Positions 1 through 9,343 are shown, numbered from the stretch's first letter. The stretch is 64,000 nucleotides of DNA from T3Sed10-241 sp036796255 (GCA_036796255.1 DAIRDH010000002.1:1-64000), one strand, 5' to 3'. The notes: a model not told the origin generated them from the letters alone. Numbers and translations: made by a program.

Positions 1-2
1 CA

Positions 3-296
3 GTGGCTAACTCCAAGTGGCTAGATTTAAGAAGTGCAATTAAGTCGGCAACCTTTCTGATTGCTGTTTGTTTTTGTTTTATGAAGCACGATATGATAGC
101 GGTTGCAGCGGTCTCTGCTTTGCTTTTGGTGTACACCATTTTCGCAGCGCTGGAGATGTTTATGGGCATGGTGATGCTCACTGCAGGGCTGTCGCCCCTG
201 GCAGTGATCTGGATGGTGTGGGTGGTGATAAGGCATGGCGAGTACCATGGGCCTGAATTGCAATCTGAGCAAGAATACGGCTACCTGGATCGGTGA
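3..296 (+). CDS. Small hydrophobic membrane protein, possibly 5'-truncated
   Basis: About 97 residues starting at a GTG two bases into the window, so the real start may lie upstream. Residues about 15-32, 36-55 and 57-76 are hydrophobic and look like two or three membrane helices. The tail is short, polar and probably cytoplasmic. I recognise no family. It is followed by an 83-nt gap and then an FAD oxidoreductase on the same strand. The opposite-strand reading in this stretch looks like a compositional shadow. Confidence 0.5.
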   Translation: MANSKWLDLRSAIKSATFLIAVCFCFMKHDMIAVAAVSALLLVYTIFAALEMFMGMVMLTAGLSPLAVIWMVWVVIRHGEYHGPELQSEQEYGYLDR

Positions 297-379
297 TTGT
301 TCATCGTGCTCAATCCAATTTATGTGATTTGAAAGCGTGAAGGCGGGTTTTAGTAATTTGGCCGCCCAATTGATTTGTT

Positions 380-1633
380 ATGGATAAAGACCAGGCCGAA
401 TATGATATTGCCATTGTTGGCGCGGGCCTTGCCGGGCTTGCCGCAGCGGTAGAATGTGAACGGAAAGGATTTAGGGTGCTGCTACTCGAGTCGACCGACC
501 GGGTGGGCGGGCGCATCAAGACCGATGAGGTGGAGGGCTTTAAGCTCGACCATGGGTTTCAGGTCTTGCTCATGGCCTATGAGAAAGCCAATGAAGTTTT
601 TGACATGCAGGCTCTGGGCATGCAGGAATTTGCTTCCGGTGCGCTCATCACTGATGGATCGGGAAGCTTCGCCATAGCCGACCCGCTGCGCGACAAAGGG
701 AAGATGCTCGAAATGACTTTTTCGCGTGTGGGCAGCATCAAGGATAAAATTAAAATGTGGCAGCTCACCCGCAAGCTGCAAAAACGGGGCAGCGATGAGG
801 TCTTTGATGGCGAGGCCCAAAGCACTATGCATTATTTACAAAGCCTTGGATTTTCTGCGCGCATTATTTCAAACTTCTTTCAGCCCTTTTTCGGGGGAAT
901 TTTTCTGGAAAGGGAGCTCGCCACTCCCGCCGCCATGTTCCGCTATGTGTTTCGCTACTTCGCACTCGGGGGTGCAGGCCTTCCGGCAAATGGGATGCAA
1001 GCCCTGCCTGAGCAACTGGCCTCCCGGCTCCACAAAACTGAGCTGCGGCTTAAAAGTGGCGTTGAAAGTGTAAGTCAGGAGGGCGTGCTTGGCCTCAAAT
1101 CCGGCGAAAATATCGTTGCAAAAAAAGTCATTATCGCTTGCGACCCCAAGCGCATACTGCCGCAGATGGACCAGCAAATGGAATACCGAAGTACCGTGAC
1201 CATGTATTTTGCGGGCAGCGATAAATTGAAAGGCATGAAGCGCACCATAGGTCTGGATGCGCGACGCAGCAGCCCGATCAACAATTACTGCCGGCTTGAT
1301 GAGGTGCAGCCAGGCTATGCCCCTGCGGGCCAATCGTTGTGGAGCGTTACGGTGCGCGATGGTGCGCAATCCACGCACCTGCAGGTCGCTGAGGCGCTCG
1401 CCGGCTTGTTGCGCTGCAAGCCCGGTGACCTGCGCCACATCAAAACCTACCGCATAGCCTATGCCCTGCCTGTGGTGGCAATGCCGCGCAATGACATTCC
1501 CGCTGAGCAGACCCAACTCGGCAGCCATGTGTACCTCGCCGGCGACTACCTGCTCAATGGCAGTATTGATGCGGCGTTGCGCTCAGGGCTGCGCGCAGCT
1601 GAGGCTGTTACAGAAACTTTGGAGTTGGTGTAG
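380..1633 (+). CDS. FAD-dependent amine oxidase/phytoene desaturase-like oxidoreductase
   Basis: A 417-residue flavoprotein. The N-terminus carries the dinucleotide-binding motif IVGAGLAGLAAA (residues about 11-22), followed by the acidic ribose-binding end of strand 2 (LLLES) and the RVGGRI motif typical of the amine oxidase/protoporphyrinogen oxidase/phytoene desaturase superfamily. The C-terminus has the second FAD contact, YLAGDYLLNGSIDAALRSG. No signal peptide or membrane anchor is visible, so it is probably cytosolic or peripheral. The substrate cannot be read from sequence. No carotenoid or haem genes flank it, so I do not assign a pathway. The family call is firm and the specific activity is unknown. 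Confidence 0.85.
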   Translation: MDKDQAEYDIAIVGAGLAGLAAAVECERKGFRVLLLESTDRVGGRIKTDEVEGFKLDHGFQVLLMAYEKANEVFDMQALGMQEFASGALITDGSGSFAIADPLRDKGKMLEMTFSRVGSIKDKIKMWQLTRKLQKRGSDEVFDGEAQSTMHYLQSLGFSARIISNFFQPFFGGIFLERELATPAAMFRYVFRYFALGGAGLPANGMQALPEQLASRLHKTELRLKSGVESVSQEGVLGLKSGENIVAKKVIIACDPKRILPQMDQQMEYRSTVTMYFAGSDKLKGMKRTIGLDARRSSPINNYCRLDEVQPGYAPAGQSLWSVTVRDGAQSTHLQVAEALAGLLRCKPGDLRHIKTYRIAYALPVVAMPRNDIPAEQTQLGSHVYLAGDYLLNGSIDAALRSGLRAAEAVTETLELV

Positions 1634-1681
1634 CCCGCCTTGTGGGCTGCAATTAAATGGGCATCCCAACTATGGCTTTGT

Positions 1682-1689
1682 TATCTTTG
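1682..1689 (+). promoter_or_regulatory. Bacteroidota -7 box TATCTTTG
   Basis: TATCTTTG matches the Bacteroidota -7 consensus TAnnTTTG and sits 22 nt before the proposed TTG start of the T9SS protein at 1712. No clear TTTG -33 box lies at the right distance. It falls just after the upstream gene's stop (1633). Confidence 0.5.
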
Positions 1690-1711
1690 CCACCTCAATA
1701 AGGCTCAACCA

Positions 1712-4516
1712 TTGAAGGCACATCACGCTTGTTCATTCTTTCTCATGCTTGCCGGCATTCTGTGCATGCCCTTGGCGCACGCTCAGCTCAGCATCGCCTT
1801 TCAGGGAGGTGAGCCCAGCCCCGACAATAACTGGGAATACACCGACACTGGCGCCAATGTAGAAGCGATGAACCAGGCCATACTGCCCTTAAATTATCGC
1901 TCGGGCACTCAGTCGATGGTGGTGGGTGGCACCGATCCTGCCGGTGGCAGCTGCTTTGCAGGTGGCACGGGCAATGGTGCCGTCATTGACAACACATTCA
2001 CCTTTGAAGAAGTAGACCTCAGCGCCTATCCCGGCAGCCCTAAAGTGCTTGAATTTTGGTATGGCGCCCGCAGACCTTACTGCACGGGCTCGGGCTGGGA
2101 TGAAGGTGAGAACCTGCTATTTCGACCCATCATTGATGGCGTAGTACTGGCGCCCCAAACCATTGTGAGCGGGGGTGGTGACATCAGCCTGGCCATCACT
2201 GAAAACTTTTTCACTTATGATGTACCCGCCTGCGCGGAAAGCTTTGGATTTATCCTGAGCATAGCGCTCAACAGGCGCGATGAGTTGCTCTTCCTCGATG
2301 ATGTGAGCCTTGTGGCAAGTGGCAATCCTGAACCCGTGACGGTTGATGCGGGCGATGGAGGCAGCATATGCCCCGGAGCCATTTTTGAACTTGATGGAAG
2401 CATCAGCGGCAGCCTCAGCGATGTGGCTTGGAGCGGAGGCACGGGTACTTTCGATGATCCCAGCAATCCCCAAACAGGCTACACCGCTGCTGCAAATGAA
2501 AGCGGAACTGTGCTGCTCAGCCTCAGTGGCAGCAACATTTGCGGAAGCGTGGTGAGCGATACGGTCGAAGTGCTCATAGAAGGCGAATTGCCTGTGGCCA
2601 GTATTGTAAGCAGTGAAGGAGATTCTATATGCGAAGGCCAGATCACTTTGCTTACAGCATTTGGCGGGCAAGATTACGTGTGGAGTACGGGAGAGCTGGG
2701 CGAAGACATTTTTGTAAGCAGTCCGGGAAACTACAGCGTTACTGCGGGCAATATTTGCGGAAGCGATACTGATAGCATCACCCTTCACCTGGCCAGCGAA
2801 ATATCCGTATTGCTGGAGCGCTACATCTGCGAAGGCGGAAATGTGGTGCTCCCGGACGGCACTGCGGTGGATACCGCTGGCACATACCAAAGCCTCATCA
2901 ACGTGGCGGGTGGCTGCGATACACTCTACACCATTGAGGTACTTCCTGCGCCAGCCCTGGTGGCCGGTCCTTTGGAAGTGAATTGTGATTACGATGCAGG
3001 TGAATACAGCCTAAGCCTCCCAATTGGTGGAGGATTGCCGGGCAGCTATGAGGTTATCGGACTCAATGGCAGTATTTTCGCCAATACATTTACAAGCGCG
3101 GCCATTGCTGCGGGAAGCCCTTACACTTTTAGTGTCAGGGACGGCAATGCCTGCGAAACCCTTGTTTTTGCCGGTACCGAGGCCTGCATTTGTCCGGTAT
3201 CGGCGGTGCTGAGTGGCGGTGACAGCATCTGTGCGGGAGGATCGGTGAGTCTCAGTCTTGATCTCGAAGGTGATGGCCCATTTAATTTGACATACAGTGA
3301 CGGCAATGCCACATTTTCAGTCATTGCTGTGGGCAATAATTTCAACGTGAATATAATACCTGCTGCCAGCGCCGTATTTGAATTGCTTACGGTAAGTACA
3401 GCGTTGTGTGCTGGAAGCGCGAGTGGCAGTGCTTCCATCGTGGTACAGGCATTGCCAAATAGTGGAAGCCCCGGCACGATTCAGGCCTGCAGCAACGACC
3501 TCGCATTCGATCTGATTGATGTGCTTGGTGGCCAGCCCGATACAGATGGGGTTTGGACCACACTGGACGGGCAGATGGCAAGCGGCATATTTGTTCCCGG
3601 TACTGACAATCCAGGCGCCTACCGCTATTCCGTCGATCGGGGTGTGTGCGGACGCAGCAGTACCCTGGTGGGTGTGACTATACAGGAAGCACCAGAGGCC
3701 TCTCTTGAGGGTACCTACCGTCGATGCCCCGGAGATGCAATTGATGTAGAAGTGGATATAGTCGGAGGATTGCCCTTCACAGCGAGCCTATTGCGCGATG
3801 GCATTTTTGTGGAGACACTGGTTTTTAATACTCCCCCATTCGCCTTTACGGCAAATGCGGCGGGCATATATACGCTTGCCGACCTGACCGATGCGCGCTG
3901 CAATGGCGCTGCAGCAGGAAGCGTGACCATTGAAGATATTGCGCTGCCTTTGGCCGATTTCGACTGGGAAAGTCAAGGAGCGTTGCAAGGCAATGAAGTC
4001 CTGCTTTTCAGCGCGACTGAACAGGGCGATGGTTTCAGTTACAGCTGGCAATTTGTGCAATTGGATGACTCGGGAGGGCCGGATCGAACCTTGGGGGGTG
4101 GTACCGGAGCCAATGTCAATTTTAGTCCCAGGGGAGTGATGGGCTCTTTGTACAGGGCTTGCCTTGAGGTGCGCGACGCGGAGGGGTGTGTCAATGAGAC
4201 CTGCCAGGAATTTGAGCTGGAGCCAAACCAACACTTTTACGTCCCGAATGCTTTTAGTCCGGATGGGGATGGGATTAACGACTTGTTTTATCCCGCGATG
4301 GTGGGCTATGATGATTACGCTTTTGAGTTTCAAATTTACGACCGGCTCGGGGGTTTGGTATTTGAAAGCAATGACATCAAGTCGAGGTGGAATGGTTCGG
4401 TGGCCGGTAGCGCCTATTATGCCGAAGCCGGAATATACCTGTGGCGCGTGGCCTTGCTTCCGCCCGACAATGCCCGGGTGGAAGTGTACAGCGGACATGT
4501 GACCTTGTTGCGGTAA
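1712..4516 (+). CDS. Large secreted protein with T9SS type B (gliding motility, CHU_C) sorting domain
   Basis: I choose the TTG at 1712 because it directly precedes a clean signal peptide (MKAHHACSFFLMLAGILCMPLAHAQ) and follows a -7 box; an upstream start at 1640 would bury the signal. The 934-residue product has an N-terminal beta-rich domain, then Ig/PKD-like modules with recurring Cys motifs (GGSICPGA, GDSICEGQ, GDSICAGG). It ends in a type B sorting domain with the hallmark VPNAFSPDGDGINDLF and a final GHVTLLR. In the family this domain directs export through the type IX system and surface display or release. A role as an adhesin or surface structural protein is inferred. No enzymatic domain is seen. 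Confidence 0.85.
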   Translation: MKAHHACSFFLMLAGILCMPLAHAQLSIAFQGGEPSPDNNWEYTDTGANVEAMNQAILPLNYRSGTQSMVVGGTDPAGGSCFAGGTGNGAVIDNTFTFEEVDLSAYPGSPKVLEFWYGARRPYCTGSGWDEGENLLFRPIIDGVVLAPQTIVSGGGDISLAITENFFTYDVPACAESFGFILSIALNRRDELLFLDDVSLVASGNPEPVTVDAGDGGSICPGAIFELDGSISGSLSDVAWSGGTGTFDDPSNPQTGYTAAANESGTVLLSLSGSNICGSVVSDTVEVLIEGELPVASIVSSEGDSICEGQITLLTAFGGQDYVWSTGELGEDIFVSSPGNYSVTAGNICGSDTDSITLHLASEISVLLERYICEGGNVVLPDGTAVDTAGTYQSLINVAGGCDTLYTIEVLPAPALVAGPLEVNCDYDAGEYSLSLPIGGGLPGSYEVIGLNGSIFANTFTSAAIAAGSPYTFSVRDGNACETLVFAGTEACICPVSAVLSGGDSICAGGSVSLSLDLEGDGPFNLTYSDGNATFSVIAVGNNFNVNIIPAASAVFELLTVSTALCAGSASGSASIVVQALPNSGSPGTIQACSNDLAFDLIDVLGGQPDTDGVWTTLDGQMASGIFVPGTDNPGAYRYSVDRGVCGRSSTLVGVTIQEAPEASLEGTYRRCPGDAIDVEVDIVGGLPFTASLLRDGIFVETLVFNTPPFAFTANAAGIYTLADLTDARCNGAAAGSVTIEDIALPLADFDWESQGALQGNEVLLFSATEQGDGFSYSWQFVQLDDSGGPDRTLGGGTGANVNFSPRGVMGSLYRACLEVRDAEGCVNETCQEFELEPNQHFYVPNAFSPDGDGINDLFYPAMVGYDDYAFEFQIYDRLGGLVFESNDIKSRWNGSVAGSAYYAEAGIYLWRVALLPPDNARVEVYSGHVTLLR

Positions 4517-4616
4517 ATTGCTCAAAGCATATTGACTTTCGGTAATCCTGTAAGTCTAAAGCGGAATATTTTCGGTTGCAGCCCTCGTAAGCTGCTCAGG
4601 TAAGGCCCAAAGGACG

Positions 4617-4624
4617 TATCTTTG
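4617..4624 (+). promoter_or_regulatory. Bacteroidota -7 box TATCTTTG for lysA
   Basis: TATCTTTG lies 18 nt before the ATG at 4643, the usual place for a short-leader Bacteroidota promoter. It also decides the start: an alternative start at 4622 would lie inside this box. No convincing -33 element is visible. Confidence 0.6.
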
Positions 4625-4642
4625 CAGGCTTTAAAAATCAAT

Positions 4643-5875
4643 ATGAGTAAAACAAGCGCACCTCAGCACATTGGTGGCATTGAAGCCACCTCCCTCGCCA
4701 AAGAATTTGGCAGTCCACTGTATGTATATGACACCGCTGTGATGGAGCGTCAATACAAACGCTTGCAAAAGGCATTTGCGCATTCGAAGGTCAAGATCAA
4801 CTACGCTTGTAAAGCGCTGAACAACATCAATGTTTTGAAGTTTTTCAAAGGACTGGGCAGCGGGCTGGATACGGTGAGCATTCAGGAAGTGCAGCTGGGG
4901 CTCAAAGCCGGCTTTGCACCTGAGGACATTATCTTCACCCCCAATGGGGTGTCGATTGCTGAGATTGCCGAAGCTGCTGAACTAGGGGTGCGCATCAATA
5001 TCGACAATTTGAATATTCTCGAGCAATTTGCAGCGCGATTTGGCGGAAGCTATCCGGTGTGCATCAGGCTCAATCCGCATATCAATGCCGGTGGCAATTC
5101 GAAGATTTCTGTGGGCCACATCGATTCAAAATTTGGCGTAAGCATACACCAGACCCGCCACCTTGAGCGCCTCGTGAAAAGCCTGGGAGTAAAAGTGGAA
5201 GGCCTTCATATGCATACGGGAAGCGATATTCTCGATGTGGACGTGTTTCTGCGTGGTGCGGAGTTGCTGCTCAACGTGGCGCGCGACTTTAAGGATTTGA
5301 CCTACGTCGATTTTGGCAGTGGTTTCAAAGTGGCTTACAAGCCGAATGACATGAGCACCGATGTGGAGGAGCTCGGGGTCAAGATGACCAGGATGTTTGC
5401 AGATTTCTGCAAGGATTACGGCAAGGAGTTGCAGCTGGAGTTTGAGCCGGGCAAGTTTCTCGTGAGCGAGTCGGGCTACTTCCTCTGCGAAGTCAATGCG
5501 ACCAAGACCACCACTGCCACGGTTTTTGCGCAGGTCAATTCAGGTCTCAACCACCTGATCAGGCCCATGTTTTACGATGCCTACCACCACATCAGCAATG
5601 TGAGCAACCCTAAGGGCAAGCCGCGCATCTATACCGTGGTGGGCTACATCTGCGAAACCGACACCTTTGCCAATGACCGTTTGATACCCGAAATTCACGA
5701 GGGCGACATTCTGGCCTTTCACAATGCGGGGGCGTATTGCTTTACCATGAGCAACAATTACAACAGCCGTTTTCGCCCGGCGGAAGTGTTGGTGCACAAG
5801 GGCAAGGCCCAGCTCATCACGCGACGGGAGTCGATTGAGGATTTGCTGCGCAACCAGGTGGAAGTGGAATTGTAA
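4643..5875 (+). CDS. lysA: Diaminopimelate decarboxylase
   Basis: A 410-residue PLP enzyme of alanine-racemase fold type III. It decarboxylates meso-diaminopimelate to L-lysine, the last step of lysine synthesis. The PLP-binding lysine is in NYACKALNN (Lys57). The HMHTGSDI segment, the Gly-rich FGSGFKVAYK loop, the FEPGKF motif and the substrate-binding CETDTFA and NAGAY segments are all present and in order. Length is normal. It is cytosolic. It stands alone here, although dapF of the same pathway lies at 25895-26674. The ATG at 4643 is preferred because it follows the -7 box. Confidence 0.95.
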   Translation: MSKTSAPQHIGGIEATSLAKEFGSPLYVYDTAVMERQYKRLQKAFAHSKVKINYACKALNNINVLKFFKGLGSGLDTVSIQEVQLGLKAGFAPEDIIFTPNGVSIAEIAEAAELGVRINIDNLNILEQFAARFGGSYPVCIRLNPHINAGGNSKISVGHIDSKFGVSIHQTRHLERLVKSLGVKVEGLHMHTGSDILDVDVFLRGAELLLNVARDFKDLTYVDFGSGFKVAYKPNDMSTDVEELGVKMTRMFADFCKDYGKELQLEFEPGKFLVSESGYFLCEVNATKTTTATVFAQVNSGLNHLIRPMFYDAYHHISNVSNPKGKPRIYTVVGYICETDTFANDRLIPEIHEGDILAFHNAGAYCFTMSNNYNSRFRPAEVLVHKGKAQLITRRESIEDLLRNQVEVEL

Positions 5876-5953
5876 AGGTTCAACAGGCCATTTGAAAGGG
5901 CCAAACAGTTGAAGCAGCATTTCATTGGCGCAGGGCGAATGCCCAGCGCAACG

Positions 5954-6053
5954 NNNNNNNNNNNNNNNNNNNNNNNNNNNNNNNNNNNNNNNNNNNNNNN
6001 NNNNNNNNNNNNNNNNNNNNNNNNNNNNNNNNNNNNNNNNNNNNNNNNNNNNN
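5954..6053. other. Assembly gap (100 N)
   Basis: A run of exactly 100 N, the conventional placeholder for a scaffold gap of unknown size. It separates lysA from the beta-barrel gene. Reading frames that cross it are meaningless. Confidence 0.99.
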
Positions 6054-6058
6054 AGCAT

Positions 6059-6066
6059 TATCTTTG
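6059..6066 (+). promoter_or_regulatory. Bacteroidota -7 box TATCTTTG
   Basis: TATCTTTG directly after the N run, 15 nt upstream of the ATG at 6082. Any -33 box would lie inside the assembly gap. Confidence 0.5.
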
Positions 6067-6081
6067 TACAAAGCAACAGCC

Positions 6082-6687
6082 ATGAAAAAAATCATTTTCA
6101 CCATATCTCTCTTATGTACGCTAGGAATCTCTGCGGCATATGCCCAGTTTGAAATCAGGCCTTTTATGGGCGCCAATTTCAGCAATGTATCCAAAGCTCC
6201 GGATGGTGTGAGCACTCAAGCAAGGCTTGGCGTTCAGGTGGGTGGAAGTGCCATATTTGGCAACCGCCTGCACTTTATGCCAGGACTTGCCTGGTTTTCG
6301 CGCAGCACGCAATACAGTGTGGTGGGCGCTACAAATTTTGACCAGACCATCAATGGCGTGATCATCCCCATGCTGCTCGGTTTTCGTTTTGTAGATGCAG
6401 GCGCGCAACCTTTCATGAATCTCAGGGTTTTTGCGGGGCCAGCTTTGATGTTTCTCACCAAAACGGAATTTTCAGGCGGGCAGAGCAACGAGGCTGTAGA
6501 CTGGAACAATTCCCAATGGGGTGCACAGGCGGGTGTGGGCTTGGATATTGCCATTTTCTTCATCGATGTTGGTTACGAGGCTGGCTTGAGCAATACTGCC
6601 ACAGGCAATGACCTTGGTGGATTTACCGATTTTAAGAGCAATACCTTTTTTGTAAACGCGGGGCTGCGGCTCACTTTTGCAAGATAG
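6082..6687 (+). CDS. Outer-membrane beta-barrel protein
   Basis: 201 residues with a Sec signal peptide (MKKIIFTISLLCTLGISAAYAQ), then alternating hydrophobic/aromatic strands typical of the small porin-like OmpA/PorT-type barrels common in Bacteroidota. It closes with a strand ending in Leu-Thr-Phe-Ala-Arg. The start at 6082 gives the signal peptide; an upstream start at 6064 would overlap the promoter box. It probably sits in the outer membrane. No ligand or function can be assigned, and it is distinct from the known T9SS PorT as far as I can judge by eye. Confidence 0.75.
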   Translation: MKKIIFTISLLCTLGISAAYAQFEIRPFMGANFSNVSKAPDGVSTQARLGVQVGGSAIFGNRLHFMPGLAWFSRSTQYSVVGATNFDQTINGVIIPMLLGFRFVDAGAQPFMNLRVFAGPALMFLTKTEFSGGQSNEAVDWNNSQWGAQAGVGLDIAIFFIDVGYEAGLSNTATGNDLGGFTDFKSNTFFVNAGLRLTFAR

Positions 6688-6787
6688 AGGGCTGTGTGTG
6701 GCCCGCAAATTGTAGTGCCGTTCATCAAAAATCAGGTCATGGGTTGGAAGAAATTTCCGTACTTCGGGCCTCAATAAAAAAGAAAGC

Positions 6788-7702
6788 ATGAAGACATTGA
6801 TTACCCTTGTTGTAGGCCTTGGTTTGGCCTTTGCGCCTGCATCAAAAACAGAATTGAATTTTTCATTGGAGAAAGGCAAGGTATACGGACAGCACAACTC
6901 CGTAAGCAGCGTGACCAAGCAAACAATGATGGGTCAGGAAATGGTTTACACCAGCAATGCGGGTTCCACCACCTATTTCAAACTGAACGAAGAAGGCGAG
7001 GGCGACGGGCTTTACGAGTTGTGGTATGACGATATCAGCCTCTCCTTTTCAGGAATGGGCCAGGAGCAGCTGTTCAGCAGTGCTGATACGAGCAATCCCA
7101 TGGGTGCCGTTTTGGCCAAAGTGGTTCAGAAAAAGTTTCAAGCGCGCATCAGCAAGGATGGCAATATCGGTGAAGTTACAGGGCTCGAAGAGATGATCGA
7201 GGCCATCAGCACCGATGCCGAAGGCAATACGGACCCGATGGCCGAACAGATTTCTGCCAGCTTTGGTGAGGATGGTCTCGCACGCAACCTTGAGCGCGGG
7301 TTGAACTTCTTTCCCGGAAAGGCTTTGAAAAAGGGAGACACATGGACAAAGACACAATTGTCGGATTCAGGCATGCCCCTGATCATCGAAAACACGTATA
7401 CGCTGGCCTCGACTGAAGGGGAGTATGCTATGATCGATGTGGCGGCAGTGATCAGCGTTGACCCTGACAATGCCACCGGCGACCTGCAAGGGATGGAAGC
7501 CACGTATTTTCTGGAAGGCACACGCAAAGGCACCCTGAAGGTGGAGCTTAAAACAGGATGGGTGATCGAAGGCACTATGGAAGATGATATTGCAGGTAGC
7601 ATCACCATTGAACCAAACGCGAGCCTTCCTGATGGGCTAACCCTTCCTATGGAAATCAAAAACGGAATCACCCTTGACGGGACTAAAAGATCTCACTATT
7701 AA
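6788..7702 (+). CDS. DUF6263-like exported protein
   Basis: 304 residues. A hydrophobic N-terminus (MKTLITLVVGLGLAFAPAS) acts as signal peptide. The body is a beta-rich domain with a segment spanning FFPGKALKKGDTWTKT and a later repeat of strands ending near residue 300. It resembles DUF6263, a family of Bacteroidota envelope proteins of unknown function; I make this call from memory of the pattern. No lipobox cysteine is visible. It ends 10 nt before a strong terminator that it shares with the convergent lipoprotein gene. Confidence 0.6.
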   Translation: MKTLITLVVGLGLAFAPASKTELNFSLEKGKVYGQHNSVSSVTKQTMMGQEMVYTSNAGSTTYFKLNEEGEGDGLYELWYDDISLSFSGMGQEQLFSSADTSNPMGAVLAKVVQKKFQARISKDGNIGEVTGLEEMIEAISTDAEGNTDPMAEQISASFGEDGLARNLERGLNFFPGKALKKGDTWTKTQLSDSGMPLIIENTYTLASTEGEYAMIDVAAVISVDPDNATGDLQGMEATYFLEGTRKGTLKVELKTGWVIEGTMEDDIAGSITIEPNASLPDGLTLPMEIKNGITLDGTKRSHY

Positions 7703-7712
7703 AAAGCAAACG

Positions 7713-7743
7713 AAAAAGGGAGCCCAAACGGACTCCCTTTTTT
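7713..7743. terminator. Bidirectional terminator between convergent genes
   Basis: AAAAAGGGAGCC, loop CAAAC, then GG(A)CTCCCTTTTTT: a 12-bp stem with one bulged A. An A run on the left and a T run on the right let it work for both the DUF6263 gene (ends 7702, + strand) and the lipoprotein (ends 7765, - strand). Confidence 0.85.
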
Positions 7744-7764
7744 GTTTGTGGTTTCAATCGGGAT

Positions 7765-8373
7765 TTAAGGATTGTGTGGCAATGAAGACTTGTGTAGCAC
7801 AAGTCGCACTGCGCCCAGGTCGTCCTTGCGGAAAACGAAGGTTTTGTCCACATAGATCTCTGTACCTTCCTTGTCGGTGAGGTATACATTGCCCATCGTA
7901 ATGCCGAGGTTGCCGTGAATCATGACGCCATCTGCGCCCCGCGATCCATTGTCATAGCGCACTTCCTGCCATCCTTTCAGCGCAAAGCCTTTGTCATTTG
8001 GAAAGTTGTCGTCGCCACCTACAAAGTAAGCGAGGGCACCTTCTTTGGTTTTGCGGAAGGTTTGGTCACCCCAGGCCAGGGTAGGCCTGAAGAATACTTG
8101 TCCATCTTCGTAATCGTAGGCATCGCGGATCACTTGCTCTGCGTAAGCGCGGTAATCCTCGCCCGCATCATAGCGGCGGCCTATTTCTACCAGTGCATCG
8201 CACCATGCTTGCTGGGCAGCATTCACTTCAGCCTCAGTGAGGATTGGTGTTTCTACCTCAGCTACCAGAGTATCGGTTGAGGTTTCTTCCATTTTCGGAG
8301 CGGGAGCCTGGCAGCTGCTCAAGCCAACTGCTACAAGCGCTGCAGCGGCAATCATCATCATTTTGGTTTTCAT
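7765..8373 (-). CDS. Lipoprotein with SnoaL/NTF2-like domain (often mislabelled phosphoribosyl-AMP cyclohydrolase)
   Basis: 202 residues. The N-terminus is a lipoprotein signal (MKTKMMMIAAAALVAVGLSSC) with the lipidated Cys at residue 21. The mature part (AQQAWCDALVEIG, FFRPTLAWGDQTFR, ALAYFVGG, GVMIHGNLGITMGNVYLTD, VLHKSSLPH) matches a family that databases often name phosphoribosyl-AMP cyclohydrolase, but it has none of the Cys/His metal-binding motifs of HisI and looks like an NTF2/SnoaL-type beta-sheet domain. I would not give it a histidine-pathway role. It probably faces the periplasm. It lies 18 nt upstream of the DUF2490 stop on the same strand, so the two may be co-transcribed. Confidence 0.65.
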   Translation of the reverse strand: MKTKMMMIAAAALVAVGLSSCQAPAPKMEETSTDTLVAEVETPILTEAEVNAAQQAWCDALVEIGRRYDAGEDYRAYAEQVIRDAYDYEDGQVFFRPTLAWGDQTFRKTKEGALAYFVGGDDNFPNDKGFALKGWQEVRYDNGSRGADGVMIHGNLGITMGNVYLTDKEGTEIYVDKTFVFRKDDLGAVRLVLHKSSLPHNP

Positions 8374-8391
8374 TTGTTTTGTTTGTTTGGG

Positions 8392-9132
8392 TTAATTGTT
8401 GTTGAAAAATTGGGGTAAGCTGTTGAATATTGCGATTTGAAACTGAGGGCGGCTATAGGTTGCATATAGTGGTGCATCCTCAAGGCGCTGGTTCATGTAG
8501 CCCACTTCGATGCGCAGCAGGTTCTTTTTCACCACATATCCCAGCGCAGCGTATAACCGGTTGCGGTCGAAAAAATTAGGCTGGGCATTGAGGAAAATTT
8601 CATTGTACAGGGACAGGTATACGGCACCATCGTCCATCTGGGGTTTATTGACCGGTATATTGAGTCCGAGAAAATAGCGCAGTCGAAGCTCCCCTTCCTT
8701 GTCGGCATACCAGCGTTGCTCGGCCCGGTATCGGTGTTGGAATAAGACGCGGCCTGCCTGCTGCCGCTGGATGAATTGCTGCCATGTGCGGTGTTCGCCA
8801 AATGAACTGCGCGGATCACCATCCACATCCGGATATGGGTTGTGAACGATGTAGGCATAGCCCACAAGGATGTTGTTGTTGCCTGGCGTGAGGTTATAAC
8901 CAAGGCCTGCACGCAGCATCAATTGCTGGAGGTCGCCAATGGCATTGTAATTTCGGTGTTGTACTTCGTTGTGCAAATTGAAACCCTTGCCCAGGTTGTG
9001 GCTGCCGAAATACATGAGCCAGTTTCCTGTAGAATTGTCTTGTGCCATTACTGAATTTGAAAAGGTCAGCAAGGCTGTAACCAGCAAAAATGTGGGCGAA
9101 AAAATTCGAAATGCGGATTTAGGCTGCACCAT
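8392..9132 (-). CDS. DUF2490 outer-membrane protein
   Basis: 246 residues with signal peptide (about 1-30, ending SNSVMAQ) and a beta-barrel-like body. NWLMYFGSHNLGKGFNLHNEVQHRNY and the later LRAGLGYNLTPG are typical of DUF2490, a Bacteroidota family of predicted outer-membrane proteins of unknown role. (Only the family resemblance is claimed, not a function.) It precedes the SnoaL-like lipoprotein gene by 18 nt on the same strand, so both may share a transcript. No terminator is seen between them. Confidence 0.75.
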   Translation of the reverse strand: MVQPKSAFRIFSPTFLLVTALLTFSNSVMAQDNSTGNWLMYFGSHNLGKGFNLHNEVQHRNYNAIGDLQQLMLRAGLGYNLTPGNNNILVGYAYIVHNPYPDVDGDPRSSFGEHRTWQQFIQRQQAGRVLFQHRYRAEQRWYADKEGELRLRYFLGLNIPVNKPQMDDGAVYLSLYNEIFLNAQPNFFDRNRLYAALGYVVKKNLLRIEVGYMNQRLEDAPLYATYSRPQFQIAIFNSLPQFFNNN

Positions 9133-9335
9133 AGGTTTGCATTTCTTGTATCAAAATAAAAATGTGAATTGATTCATTTACAGCGGCAAATAACAACTTA
9201 CAGTCTCTTGCACTCCTTACAAAAAGCATTGTTCACGTATTAAATCGTGCTCAGCTTGCACTTGTAAATGAATCGAATAAAATGGCTCGAATGACAGGTT
9301 TTGGGCGGTCGAGCTTTTAAGTGCGCGGAGATGTT

Positions 9336-9343
9336 TAGCTTTG
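9336..9343 (+). promoter_or_regulatory. -7 box TAGCTTTG
   Basis: TAGCTTTG fits TAnnTTTG and lies 14 nt before the ATG at 9358. This supports that start over the upstream one at 9301. No -33 box at the expected distance. Confidence 0.5.

Noticed and set aside
7765..8373. HisI phosphoribosyl-AMP cyclohydrolase
   Set aside because: Lacks the HisI Cys/His metal ligands and has a lipoprotein signal; no other histidine gene is nearby.
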